Shown here one piece after another: positions 16,675-24,315 of a DNA stretch of 43,623 nucleotides; position 1 is the stretch's first letter; the number at the start of each line of letters is the position of its first letter. Under the pieces are notes generated by a model. The model was given only the letters and a program-made list of their open reading frames with translations, was not told the origin of the DNA and made no database searches. Origin of the DNA: an uncultured Pseudomonadota bacterium (lineage in GTDB: Bacteria; Pseudomonadota; Gammaproteobacteria; Steroidobacterales; Steroidobacteraceae); NCBI GenBank assembly GCA_903868595.1, contig CAIPVV010000056.1:1-43623 (forward strand), given 5' to 3'. A program made the translations under genes and the position numbers.

Positions 16675-17718
16675 TCAGCGCGTGAGCTGGTCGATCACGA
16701 TCGCCACAGTACCGCCCGCGCCCACCTTGACCCGGGCGCTACCGAAGGGATCCCCGCTCTGGGCCAGGGCGCTGCCACCGTTGGCGATGCGCGCCGTGAT
16801 CTCCAGCTCCTGCCCCTGGCTAAAGCCCGTGCCGCTGATCATGGCGTCCGTGCTCTTTAGCACCACGCGCTGCGGGAACGCGGCCTGCAGGCGGCGCGCG
16901 GCCAGTGGCGGGCCACGCTGCCCGGGATTGCGGGCCAGCACGAACAGTGGCGCGCCGGCGGACGCCTGCGCCGCCACCTTGGGGGACAGGGTGACCTGCA
17001 GGGAGACCTCCGCCACGGCTGGTTCCGCGACGGGCCTCGAACCGGTAGCGGGCGCTTTGCCGGCAGCCGGCGCCTGGACGCCCTCGGGCGCGGGAGCCGC
17101 CTCCAGGCTCTGCATCGTGCGCTCGATCAGCGTGCGCACTTCCGGCGGCGGGTTGCCGCTCAGCAGGGTCGCAAAGCGGCTGCGCGCCAGCGGCTTCTCG
17201 CCCCGCTCCATTGCGGCAATCGCACTGTAGAACAGGGCCTTGGTGGAACGCGGCTCGATTGCCAGCGCCTGCTCGAACAGGCGGCCGGCACGGCCATCCA
17301 GGTCACTCTGCTTGCCCAGTATCAGCGCCTCGGCAAGCCCGGTGAGGGCCTCGGCACTCTTGCCGTCGGCAAGGCGATCCGCGCGCTGGTAGGCGCGCTG
17401 GGCGAGTGGGAACTGCTCCAGCTGCGAGTAGGAACGGCCCAGCAGCAGCCAGCCCTGCAGGTCGTCGGGGTTGCTGTCCAGTCGCCGCATGAGGCGGCCC
17501 ACCATGCCCTCGGGGCTGCCGTCTGCGGGGGCTGGCTTCCAGGACCACGTGCTCCAGGTGCCGTAGAGCACGGCCGAGCCGCCGGCCACCAGGATCACCG
17601 CCACCACTGCCGCCCAGCGTGCCGCCGGACCGCTGCTCTTGCGCAGCACCAGCGGCAGGACGAGGAACGCACAGGCCAGGATCGCCAGCAACGCGGCGAC
17701 AATCAGGAAGCTACTCAT
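16675..17718 (-). CDS. ccmI: Cytochrome c maturation protein CcmI (TPR, heme-lyase assembly)
   Basis: 347 residues and last gene of the ccm operon. Two N-terminal membrane helices (FLIVAALLAILACAFLVLPL and WAAVVAVILVAGGSAVLYG) precede a periplasmic domain with TPR repeats (DDLQGWLLLGRSYSQLEQFP and following), a Pro/Ala-rich linker (about 205-235) and a C-terminal beta-rich domain ending VAIVIDQLTR. CcmI holds apocytochrome c for the CcmF/CcmH heme ligation complex. The ATG overlaps the ccmH stop (TAATG). The short cytoplasmic loop and single-polypeptide TPR layout resemble the CcmI, or the CcmH C-terminal half, of gammaproteobacteria. Confidence 0.9.
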   Translation of the reverse strand: MSSFLIVAALLAILACAFLVLPLVLRKSSGPAARWAAVVAVILVAGGSAVLYGTWSTWSWKPAPADGSPEGMVGRLMRRLDSNPDDLQGWLLLGRSYSQLEQFPLAQRAYQRADRLADGKSAEALTGLAEALILGKQSDLDGRAGRLFEQALAIEPRSTKALFYSAIAAMERGEKPLARSRFATLLSGNPPPEVRTLIERTMQSLEAAPAPEGVQAPAAGKAPATGSRPVAEPAVAEVSLQVTLSPKVAAQASAGAPLFVLARNPGQRGPPLAARRLQAAFPQRVVLKSTDAMISGTGFSQGQELEITARIANGGSALAQSGDPFGSARVKVGAGGTVAIVIDQLTR

Positions 17719-18158
17719 TAGACCGGTGTTTCCTCGTCAACCGTCGACGGGTCTGAGGCCAGTAGTTGCTGGCGACGCGAGAGCACGCGCCAGCCGATGA
17801 TCAGGCCCGCCAGCAGCATCAGCCCCGGGGCGAGCCACAGCAGCGCGGTGCGGGCGCTCCAGCGCGGCTTGAAAAGGATGAACTCGCTGTAGCGCGACAC
17901 CATCGCCTCGCGGATCTCATCGTCGCTCTTGCCGGCCAGCAGGCTCTCGCGAACCTCGCGGCGCAGCTGGGCGGCGATCTCCACCGGCGAGTCGGCAATG
18001 GTCTCGTTCTGGCACTGCACGCAGCGCAGCTCGTGCGTGAGCGTCAGGTAGCGCTCCTGCAGACTGGGATCGGCCATCGGCGGCGAAGGATCAACCGCCC
18101 ACGCGGCGAAGCTCGCGCACAGCGCGAGCACCGGCAGGCAGGCTCGCAGGCGCCTCAT
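17718..18158 (-). CDS. ccmH: Cytochrome c maturation thioredox protein CcmH
   Basis: 146 residues. A cleavable signal (LRACLPVLALCASFAAWAV) is followed by the CcmH motif LRCVQCQN with C46 and C49, which reduces the heme-binding cysteines of apocytochrome c, and a C-terminal membrane anchor (LLWLAPGLMLLAGLIIGW). The usual residue pattern is LRCxxCQNQ-IADS; here it is RCVQCQNETIADS. This is the short, one-domain form, with CcmI encoded separately. It overlaps ccmG by 4 nt (ATGA) and ccmI by 1 nt. Confidence 0.93.
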   Translation of the reverse strand: MRRLRACLPVLALCASFAAWAVDPSPPMADPSLQERYLTLTHELRCVQCQNETIADSPVEIAAQLRREVRESLLAGKSDDEIREAMVSRYSEFILFKPRWSARTALLWLAPGLMLLAGLIIGWRVLSRRQQLLASDPSTVDEETPV

Positions 18159-18694
18159 CGCGCCGCTCCCGCCACCAGCGGCAGGAAGTCACGCTGCCAG
18201 CTCTCCGGCGTCATCACGCCCGTCTGCTTCTTCACGATGACGCCATCCGGATTGATCAGGAAACTCTCCGGCGCTGCCGTCACGCCATAGGCGATCGCCG
18301 TACGCCCCTCCGAATCGCTGGCGACCCGGGTGTAGGGGTTGCCGAGCTTCGAGAGCCACTCCAGCCCCGCGTCGTCCGCATCGTTCCAGTCGATGCCGAT
18401 GATCGGCACGCGGCTCTGCGCCTTGATCTGCAGGAGCGCCTCGTGCTCGACGCGGCAGGCCACGCACCAGCTGCCCCAGACGTTGACCAGGTACCACTGC
18501 CCCTGGTACTGGCTGCTGGCGACCTTGTTGCCCGGCTGGAGCAGGTCTGGCAGCTCGAAGCCCGGCGCGGGCTTGCCGACCAGCGGCGAGATGATGATGC
18601 CCTTCTCGGGGGCCTGCTTGAGGCCCACGGCCAGCAGCACCACCAGCAGCGCAAAGCCCGCCAGCGGGAGCACGAAGCGATTGATCTTGCTCAC
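18155..18694 (-). CDS. ccmG: Thiol:disulfide interchange protein CcmG/DsbE
   Basis: 179 residues. One N-terminal membrane anchor (FVLPLAGFALLVVLLAVGL) is followed by a periplasmic thioredoxin domain with the active site WCVAC (C77, C80) and the family cis-Pro region GVTAAPESFLI. It passes electrons from the CcdA/DsbD pathway to CcmH and apocytochrome c. The WCxxC dipeptide here is Val-Ala rather than the more common Val/Pro-Thr/Ser types. The gene overlaps ccmF and ccmH by 4 nt each. Confidence 0.93.
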   Translation of the reverse strand: MSKINRFVLPLAGFALLVVLLAVGLKQAPEKGIIISPLVGKPAPGFELPDLLQPGNKVASSQYQGQWYLVNVWGSWCVACRVEHEALLQIKAQSRVPIIGIDWNDADDAGLEWLSKLGNPYTRVASDSEGRTAIAYGVTAAPESFLINPDGVIVKKQTGVMTPESWQRDFLPLVAGAAR

Positions 18695-20655
18695 GCCGCC
18701 GGCCCTGCGGCGGCCGCGCCAGCGACCAGTTCCACGTCACGCGCTTCCTTCGGCACGCGGTAGCGGCGATCCAGGCCCGAGATGATGCCGCCGATCATCA
18801 TGATCAGTGCACCGAACCACACGAACTGGATGAGCGGGCGCACCTGCAGGCGCAGGCTCCAGGTCTTGTTGCCCAGGTCCTCGCCCATCGCAGCGAACAG
18901 GTCGCGGTCCCAGCGCGCGCTGATGGCCGCCTCGGTCATCGGCGACTGCTGCACCCAGTAGCTGCGCTTCTGGGGCGCCAGCACCGCGGCCACCTTGCCC
19001 CCGTGCAGGACGGTGACCTGGGCCTGCAGGGCGCTGTAGTTCGGACCCTCCATGGCCTTGGTGCTGTCGAAGCGGAACTGGTAGGCGCCCAGCTTCGCGC
19101 TGCTGCCGATTGCGACGGCCGTATCCAACTCCTTGGTCGCCGACTGCACGACCGTAATGCCGATCGTGAGGAGGGCCAGGCCGATGTGCGCCACGCTCAT
19201 GCCCAGGATGCCGGCCGGCAGGCTCAGGCCGCGGCGCAGCCGGTCGATCGGGTCGACCAGCGCCGAGAGCGCGATCCAGATCCCCAGCGCCACACCCACA
19301 GGCATCAGCACGGCGTCGAAGTCATAGGCACCAAAGCACACCGCCACCGACAGCGCGACCGCCAGCGCCAGCGTGCCCAGGACCGGGCGGCGGACCCGTG
19401 CGAGGTTGCCGCGCTTCCAGCCCGCGTGCATGCCGACCGACAGCAGCGCCAGCAACGGCAGCACGGGCAGCAGGAAGCTGGGATTGAAGTACTGCGGGCC
19501 AACCGAGAGCGCGCCCTGCCCCAGCGCATCCGACACCATTGGCGCCATCGTGCCGCCAAAGATCACCGCGGCGGCGATGACCAGCAGGATGTTGTTGAAC
19601 AGCAGGAAGCTCTCGCGCGAGGTGATCTCAAAGCCCGCCTGAGACTTCAGCAGCGGCGCGCGCCACGCGTACAGGGCGAGCGCCCCGCCGATGACAAGGA
19701 CGAGGAAGGCCAGGATGAAGATGCCGCGCGTCGGGTCCGCCGCGAAGGAATGCACGGACACCAGGACGCCGGAGCGCACGAGGAAGGTGCCCAGCAGGCT
19801 CAGGCTGAAGCCGCAAATCGCCAGCAGCAGCGTCCAGCTCTTGAACAGGCCGCGCTTGTCCGTCACCGCCAGCGAATGGATCAGTGCCGTGCTCACCAGC
19901 CACGGCATGAACGAGGCGTTCTCCACCGGGTCCCAGAACCAGAAGCCGCCCCAGCCCAACTCGTAGTACGCCCACCAGCTGCCCAGCGCGATGCCCGCCG
20001 TGAGGAACGACCAGGCGAGCGTCGTCCACGGACGCGTCCAGCGCGCCCAGGTCTGGTCGAGCTTGCCCTCGATCATCGCCGCGCAGGCGAACGCGAAGGC
20101 CACGGAGAGGCCCACGTAGCCCGTGTAGAGCATCGGCGGGTGGATGGCGAGCGCGAAGTCCTGCAGCACCGGGTTCAGGTCCCGGCCGTCCGGCACGGCC
20201 GGATCCAGCCGCAGGAACGGGTTAGAGGTCGCCAGCGTGAAGAGCAGGAAGCCCACGCTCAGCAGGCCCAGGATACCCAGCACGCGCGCCATGAAGCTTT
20301 GCGGCAGCGAGCGCGACTTGATCGTCACCGCCACGGTCCACACCGACAGCACGAAGATCCACAGGAGCAGCGAGCCCTCGTGCGCACCCCACAGCGCGGA
20401 GATCCGGTAGAACAGCGGCAGCGCGGAGTTGGAGTTCTCGGCGACGTACTTCACCGAGAAGTCGTACTGCACGAACGAGGTGACCAGGCAGCCCATCGCC
20501 AGCGCCGTGAAGACGAACTGTCCCGCGACGGCAAAGGGGATCGCCTCCACGTAGCGGGGTTGCCCGCTGCGGGGACCCAGGAGGCCAAAACCCGCCTGCA
20601 CAAGGGCCAGCAGCAGGGCGAGGATCAGCGCGAAATGACCGATTTCGGGAATCAT
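18691..20655 (-). CDS. ccmF: Heme lyase subunit CcmF
   Basis: 654 residues, full length, with about 14-15 transmembrane helices. The tryptophan-rich WWD region is present (SWWAYYELGWGGFWFWDP), together with conserved His residues for heme b and the periplasmic segments of the family. CcmF takes heme from holo-CcmE and, with CcmH and CcmI, attaches it to apocytochrome c. The ATG directly follows the ccmE stop (TAAATG, zero spacing), and the end overlaps ccmG by 4 nt. Confidence 0.95.
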   Translation of the reverse strand: MIPEIGHFALILALLLALVQAGFGLLGPRSGQPRYVEAIPFAVAGQFVFTALAMGCLVTSFVQYDFSVKYVAENSNSALPLFYRISALWGAHEGSLLLWIFVLSVWTVAVTIKSRSLPQSFMARVLGILGLLSVGFLLFTLATSNPFLRLDPAVPDGRDLNPVLQDFALAIHPPMLYTGYVGLSVAFAFACAAMIEGKLDQTWARWTRPWTTLAWSFLTAGIALGSWWAYYELGWGGFWFWDPVENASFMPWLVSTALIHSLAVTDKRGLFKSWTLLLAICGFSLSLLGTFLVRSGVLVSVHSFAADPTRGIFILAFLVLVIGGALALYAWRAPLLKSQAGFEITSRESFLLFNNILLVIAAAVIFGGTMAPMVSDALGQGALSVGPQYFNPSFLLPVLPLLALLSVGMHAGWKRGNLARVRRPVLGTLALAVALSVAVCFGAYDFDAVLMPVGVALGIWIALSALVDPIDRLRRGLSLPAGILGMSVAHIGLALLTIGITVVQSATKELDTAVAIGSSAKLGAYQFRFDSTKAMEGPNYSALQAQVTVLHGGKVAAVLAPQKRSYWVQQSPMTEAAISARWDRDLFAAMGEDLGNKTWSLRLQVRPLIQFVWFGALIMMIGGIISGLDRRYRVPKEARDVELVAGAAAAGPAA

Positions 20656-21099
20656 TTAGTTACCTGAGCGGGGTTCGCCCTTCTTGAGCGACCGCGCAAC
20701 TTCCGGGGGCATGTACTTTTCATCGTGCTTGGCGAGGACTTCATCGGCGATGAACTCCCCGTCGGTGTTGAGCCGGCCGTGGGCCACAACCCCCGCGCCC
20801 TCGCGGAACAGGTCAGGCAGCACGCCCGTGTAGCGAACCTTCACCGTGCTCTTGAAATCCGTGACGGCGAAGCGCACCTCCAGCTGGCCGGCCTGGCGCA
20901 CCAGGCTGCCCTTCTCCACCATGCCGCCCAGGCGAAAGCGCTGGCCGCTCTTCACCGCCCCGGCGCTGACCTGCGTGGGATCGAAGAAGAAGGTCACGTT
21001 GCTGCGGAAGGCCTGCAGCGCGAGCGTGCCGGCGAGGGCAACCCCGGCCAGGATGCCCAGCACCCAGTACAGGCGGCGCCGGCGCGGCGTCATCGTCAT
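20656..21099 (-). CDS. ccmE: Heme chaperone CcmE
   Basis: 147 residues from ATG 21099, which overlaps the ccmD stop as ATGA; a second ATG two codons later is an alternative. An N-terminal anchor (YWVLGILAGVALAGTLALQA) precedes an OB-fold heme-binding domain. The covalent heme His is H125 in LAKHDEKYMPPEV, the strict family motif. CcmE carries heme from CcmC to CcmF in the periplasm. A longer frame upstream runs through ccmD and is not used. Confidence 0.94.
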   Translation of the reverse strand: MTMTPRRRRLYWVLGILAGVALAGTLALQAFRSNVTFFFDPTQVSAGAVKSGQRFRLGGMVEKGSLVRQAGQLEVRFAVTDFKSTVKVRYTGVLPDLFREGAGVVAHGRLNTDGEFIADEVLAKHDEKYMPPEVARSLKKGEPRSGN

Positions 21100-21257
21100 G
21101 ACTGCGCCCCGGAGGCCAGGCGCCGGCGCGCCTCCGCCTGCGCGCTGCGCACGAGTCGCCTGGCCCAGTAGACGTTCGCCAGCAGCACGGCCAGCGTCAG
21201 GCCCACCGACGGCCACACGTAGGCGGCATAGCCGCTCATGTCCAGAAATTCCCTCAT
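21096..21257 (-). CDS. ccmD: Heme exporter subunit CcmD
   Basis: 53 residues: MREFLDMSGYAAYVWPSVGL, a single membrane helix (TLAVLLANVYWARRL) and a basic tail. The start overlaps ccmC by ATGA (21254-21257) and the end overlaps ccmE by ATGA (21096-21099). The MSGYAAYVWPSV block is the CcmD hallmark. CcmD helps release holo-CcmE from the CcmABC complex. It is easily missed because of its size and because a longer frame reads through it. Confidence 0.9.
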   Translation of the reverse strand: MREFLDMSGYAAYVWPSVGLTLAVLLANVYWARRLVRSAQAEARRRLASGAQS

Positions 21258-22006
21258 GCCGCCTTCCCCCGTGCCGCCAGCACGTCGCGCACCCAGCTGC
21301 CGCCCCGATCCCGGCGCAGCACCTCGGCGCGCGCCCGGACCAGCATCACGGCGTAAAAATACAGGGTGAACCCCAGGAAACTCATCAGCAGCGGCACCAG
21401 CATCGAGGCCGGCATCGCCGCCTCCTGCATGCGCATGACGCTGGGCGCCTGGTGCAGGGAGTTCCACCACGTGACCGAGAAGTGGACGATCGGCACGTTC
21501 ACGACACCCACGACCGCCAGCACCGCCGAGGCCCGGTCGGCGCGCGACACATCGTCGATCGCGCTGCGCAGGCCCATGTAGCCCAGGAAGAAGAACAGCA
21601 GCACGAGCTCGAAGACCAGGCGCGGATCCCAGGCCCAGTACGTGCCCCACATCGGCTGCCCCCAGAGCATGCCCGTCACCAGGCAGACCGCCGTGATGCT
21701 CGCCCCCACCGGTGCGCAGGCCGCTGCCACCGCATGGGCCACCTTCATCCGCCAGATGAGTCCCACCGCGGCCGCGAAGGCCATCAGGCTGTAGGACATC
21801 AGCGACACCCAGGCCGCCGGCGCATGCACGTAGACGATGCGGAAGGCATCGCTCTGCTGGTAGTCGGGCGGTGCCAGCACCAGCCCGCCGTACAGACCTC
21901 CCACGATCAGCAGGCCCGCAGGCCATCCCAACCAGGGCGCCAGGCGCAGGGTGAGGGAATAGAAATACGGGGGTGACGCGAAGCGGTGAAACCAGGCCCA
22001 ACTCAT
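21254..22006 (-). CDS. ccmC: Heme handling protein CcmC
   Basis: 250 residues from ATG 22006 (MSWAWFHRFASPPYFY, the usual CcmC opening), 10 nt after ccmB. There are six transmembrane helices, the WWD-type motif WGTYWAWDPRL in the periplasmic loop, and heme-ligand His residues in VYVHAPAAW and VHFSVTWWNSLHQ. CcmC loads heme onto CcmE with CcmAB. The frame is open upstream as far as 22081, but the extra 25 residues are unconserved. Confidence 0.94.
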   Translation of the reverse strand: MSWAWFHRFASPPYFYSLTLRLAPWLGWPAGLLIVGGLYGGLVLAPPDYQQSDAFRIVYVHAPAAWVSLMSYSLMAFAAAVGLIWRMKVAHAVAAACAPVGASITAVCLVTGMLWGQPMWGTYWAWDPRLVFELVLLFFFLGYMGLRSAIDDVSRADRASAVLAVVGVVNVPIVHFSVTWWNSLHQAPSVMRMQEAAMPASMLVPLLMSFLGFTLYFYAVMLVRARAEVLRRDRGGSWVRDVLAARGKAA

Positions 22007-22016
22007 TGTTGCAACT

Positions 22017-22703
22017 CTACTCCAGGCTGATACGCACTGCCGCAGCAGCGGCCAATGGCGCAAGCGTAAGGCCAAAGACACCCAGGGCCGCCAGCAAATA
22101 CAGCGGCCCGGCGAGCGAGTCCCCCTGGATCGCCAGCTGCGTGGCCCGCGCCCCGAACACCAGCGTGGGGATCGCCAGCGGCAGCACCAGCAGTGACAGC
22201 AGCGCCCCGCCGCGCCGGATGCCCAGCGTGAGCCCCGCGCCGATCGCCCCCAGCAGGCTCAAGGACACGCTGCCCAGCAGCAAGGCGGCCAGGATCCCCG
22301 GCAGTGCGGCGGCCGGTGCGCCCAGCCCCAGGGCCGCGAGCGGCGCTGCAATGGCCAGCGGCAAGCCCGTCAGCAGCCAGTGCGCGGCGGTCTTGGCCAG
22401 AAGCAGCCAGGCGAATGAGTGTCCAGACAACGCGTACTGCTCCAGGGTTCCATCCCGACCGTCCTCGCGGAACAGAAATTCGATGGCGAGGATCGAGGCC
22501 AGCAGCGCCGCCACCCACAACGCCCCGGGCGCCAGCTGGCGCAGCCGCGAGAGCTCCGGGTCCAGCGCGAGCGGGAAGAGCATCGTGACGATGAGAAAGA
22601 AGGCGACCGGCTGCAGCCACTCCCCGGGACGGCGGAACGCGAGCTTCAGGTCCCGCCGCAGGATCTGCGCCGCCGCATGCAGCGCCGACGGCTCGCGGAT
22701 CAA
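22017..22703 (-). CDS. ccmB: Heme exporter permease CcmB
   Basis: 228 residues with a probable TTG start at 22703 that overlaps the ccmA stop as TTGA and has GGGAGA 6 nt upstream. A GTG at 22727 would add eight residues without such support. Six transmembrane helices and the conserved opening LRRDLKLAFRRPGEWLQPVAFFL, followed by LDPELSRLRQLAPGALWVAALL and FREDGRDGTLEQYAL, are characteristic of CcmB. With CcmA it forms the ABC module that releases holo-CcmE. Confidence 0.9.
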   Translation of the reverse strand: MIREPSALHAAAQILRRDLKLAFRRPGEWLQPVAFFLIVTMLFPLALDPELSRLRQLAPGALWVAALLASILAIEFLFREDGRDGTLEQYALSGHSFAWLLLAKTAAHWLLTGLPLAIAAPLAALGLGAPAAALPGILAALLLGSVSLSLLGAIGAGLTLGIRRGGALLSLLVLPLAIPTLVFGARATQLAIQGDSLAGPLYLLAALGVFGLTLAPLAAAAAVRISLE

Positions 22704-23323
22704 GGCGGCTCTCCCGGCGAGCGCCACAGGCTGCTGACCCCGGTGGAGAGCGCCAGCGGTTGGTGCGTGGCGATCACCGCCACGCCGCCCGCCGCCGCGT
22801 GGGCCTCGATTGCCGCCACCACCAGCGCCTGCCCGGCCGCGTCCAGGTTCGCCGCCGGCTCATCCAGCAGCCACAACCTCGCATCCCACAGCGTCAGGCG
22901 CGCCAGCGCCACGCGCCGCTGCTGACCGGCCGACAGGCGACGCACGAGTTGCTCCTGGACCGCCGTCAGGCCTACGGTGGCCAAGGCCGCGTCGATGTCC
23001 GCCGGCGCGACCCGTCCGCGCAGCGCAAGGCTGTAGCGCAGGTTCTCCCCCGCCGTCAGGTCGCCCTTGAGGGCCAGGTCATGGCCCAGGTAGGCCAGGT
23101 CGCGGCAAAACGTCAGGGGGTCCGCCTCCGTGTCCTGCCCGCGCCAGCGCACCTGGCCGGCCTCCACGGGCAGAAGGCCCGCGATCGCCCGCAGCAGGGA
23201 GGTCTTGCCGGCGCCATTGGGCCACAGCAACTGTAGTGCCTGGCCCGCCGCCAGCTGCACCGAGAGACCCTTGAGCACATGGCGCTCACCGCGCCACACG
23301 TGCAGACCGCTAACCTCAAGCAA
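22700..23323 (-). CDS. ccmA: Heme exporter ATPase CcmA
   Basis: 207 residues if translation starts at TTG 23323, which has GGAGGGG 8 nt upstream and gives the usual family length and opening (MLEVSGLHVWRGERHVLKGL). The alternative ATG 23374 adds 17 residues and lies 8 nt from the tRNA-Leu gene; a still longer frame runs into the tRNA and is spurious. The ABC signatures are Walker A WPNGAGKT (34-41), the signature LSAGQQRRVALARL, and Walker B LWLLDEP. The first Walker A residue is Trp instead of Gly, a single-base difference from a GGG codon and worth re-checking. CcmA powers release of heme-loaded CcmE. Confidence 0.9.
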   Translation of the reverse strand: MLEVSGLHVWRGERHVLKGLSVQLAAGQALQLLWPNGAGKTSLLRAIAGLLPVEAGQVRWRGQDTEADPLTFCRDLAYLGHDLALKGDLTAGENLRYSLALRGRVAPADIDAALATVGLTAVQEQLVRRLSAGQQRRVALARLTLWDARLWLLDEPAANLDAAGQALVVAAIEAHAAAGGVAVIATHQPLALSTGVSSLWRSPGEPP

Positions 23324-23381
23324 GGCTGAATCCCCTCCGCCCGCGCTGGCGGCCCCTGTGTCGCTTCTCCACATCGCAAGC

Positions 23382-23695
23382 TGGTGCGGACGGCGGGAAT
23401 CGAACCCGCACTCCCTTTCGGAAAGCAGATTTTCGTACCACTTCGGCTTACGCCGCCGTGCCTGCGTCTCGCGCAATCCACGTTCGTGGTCTGGACTGTC
23501 CCTTCACCCTGACCTGGCCGAGCCAGGTGTTAGGTGCCGCCCGTCCAGTCTCTACACCTTCCCGCCAGGCGGGCTTGGCTCGGGATTGGCCGAAACACAT
23601 CCGGCTTTCCCCGACTTTGAGCGGTTCTACTCCGGGGATTTCCCCCCGGGCACTCCAATGAAGTCTGCTGCGTCTACCAATTTCGCCACGTCCGC
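23382..23695 (-). tRNA. tRNA-Leu(UAA) interrupted by a group I intron
   Basis: The 5' exon is 23695-23661 and the 3' exon is 23433-23382 including an encoded CCA. The acceptor stem is GCGGACG/CGTCCGC, the D-stem GCG/CGC, the anticodon stem GCAGA/TCTGC, with a long variable arm typical of leucine tRNA and a T-arm GCGGG-TTCGATT-CCCGC. Joining the exons gives the loop CTTAAAA with anticodon TAA. The intron lies between U34 and A35. This is the counterpart of E. coli leuZ by position (downstream of the pgsA, tRNA-Gly and tRNA-Cys genes). A TAGAGT sequence at 23755-23760 (minus strand) could be a -10 element. Confidence 0.95.
23434..23660 (-). ncRNA. Group I self-splicing intron (IC3-like) in tRNA-Leu(UAA)
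   Basis: 227 nt, no ORF. P1: exon ACTT (23664-23661) pairs with intron GAGT (23655-23652), giving the diagnostic U-G wobble at the 5' splice site. P2 is a CCGGGG/CCCCGG hairpin. P3: CCGCTC (23624-23619) with GGGCGG (23542-23537). P4: CGGG (23613-23610) with CCCG (23584-23581). P7: GAGACT (23552-23547) with AGTCC (23497-23493) and the classical bulged A. P9: CCAC/GTGG (23489-23478). The last intron base is G (23434). The stretches CCAATCCCGAGCCAAG and AGGTGTAGAGACTGG strongly resemble the conserved core of the cyanobacterial and plastid trnL(UAA) intron, which sits at the same anticodon position. Confidence 0.93.
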
Positions 23696-23807
23696 GTTGC
23701 GCGCGCCGCCACGCCCCCCACCGGCAGCGGTCCGGGGGTGCAGCGCGAGGCGCTACTCTAACTGATCGGGGGCCCCGGCCGCGCGGTGGCGGACTGGCGC
23801 GACAGGC

Positions 23808-24290
23808 CTAGTTGCGGCCATCTGGCCGGCTGCGGGGCGGCGGGACATGCGTCACCCGCGCGCTGTAGCGGCTCAGCAGCCGCTGGTCGCTGCGGCGCCA
23901 GGCATCCACCACGTAGTAGGTCTGCACCGCGCGTCCGCGACGAGTGCTGCGGAGGAGGCAACTGACCAGGTCGAGCTCCCCCAGCTCCTGCACCTGCAGC
24001 CCGTACACGCGCACCGGCGGCGAGCGATGCATCGGGGCAAGCCACTCCGCCGCATCCAGCGGATCGCCAAGGTCGGGCGCGCGGTAGGTGAACTCCTCGG
24101 CCAGCAGTGCCTGCAGCCGGGCGCGCTGCGCTTGGGCGAGAAGGCTCGCCACGCGCTCCTCCAGGTCCGTGTACTGCGACACGGCGCGGGTCGCGGTAGC
24201 CCCGCGCGCGGACTGCGCCTGCGCGGCAGGCGCGTGCAGCAGCAACGCCAGCAGCGCGGCGGCGCCCAGGACGGCAAGCGACCGTCGCAT
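23808..24290 (-). CDS. Secreted DUF4440/NTF2-like protein
   Basis: 160 residues from ATG 24290; a GTG at 24308 would add six residues and gives the smallest gap to the upstream gene (7 nt). A signal peptide is clear (RRSLAVLGAAALLALLLHAP, then AAQAQ). The rest reads like a SnoaL/DUF4440 domain: VASLLAQAQRARLQALLAEEFTYRAPDLGD, then VRVYGLQVQELGELDLVSCLL and VQTYYVVDAWRRSDQRLLSRYSARV. It is expected in the periplasm, with no known substrate. It probably follows the upstream secreted-protein gene on one transcript and lies just upstream of the intron-bearing tRNA. Confidence 0.65.
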   Translation of the reverse strand: MRRSLAVLGAAALLALLLHAPAAQAQSARGATATRAVSQYTDLEERVASLLAQAQRARLQALLAEEFTYRAPDLGDPLDAAEWLAPMHRSPPVRVYGLQVQELGELDLVSCLLRSTRRGRAVQTYYVVDAWRRSDQRLLSRYSARVTHVPPPRSRPDGRN

Positions 24291-24315
24291 GCGAAGCCGA
24301 CCGCGCACTCGCGCC

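Noticed and set aside
23324..23476. A longer CcmA N-terminus reading through the tRNA-Leu 3' exon.
   Set aside because: The extra residues are translated tRNA and intron sequence; the family length and Shine-Dalgarno fit TTG 23323 or, less well, ATG 23374.
23382..23760. tmRNA (ssrA), suggested by the long structured RNA and the 3' end ending in a T-arm and CCA.
   Set aside because: The 5' end pairs with the 3' end as a normal 7-bp tRNA-Leu acceptor stem, the D-arm and anticodon stem are complete, no tag reading frame is seen, and the insert reads as a group I intron.
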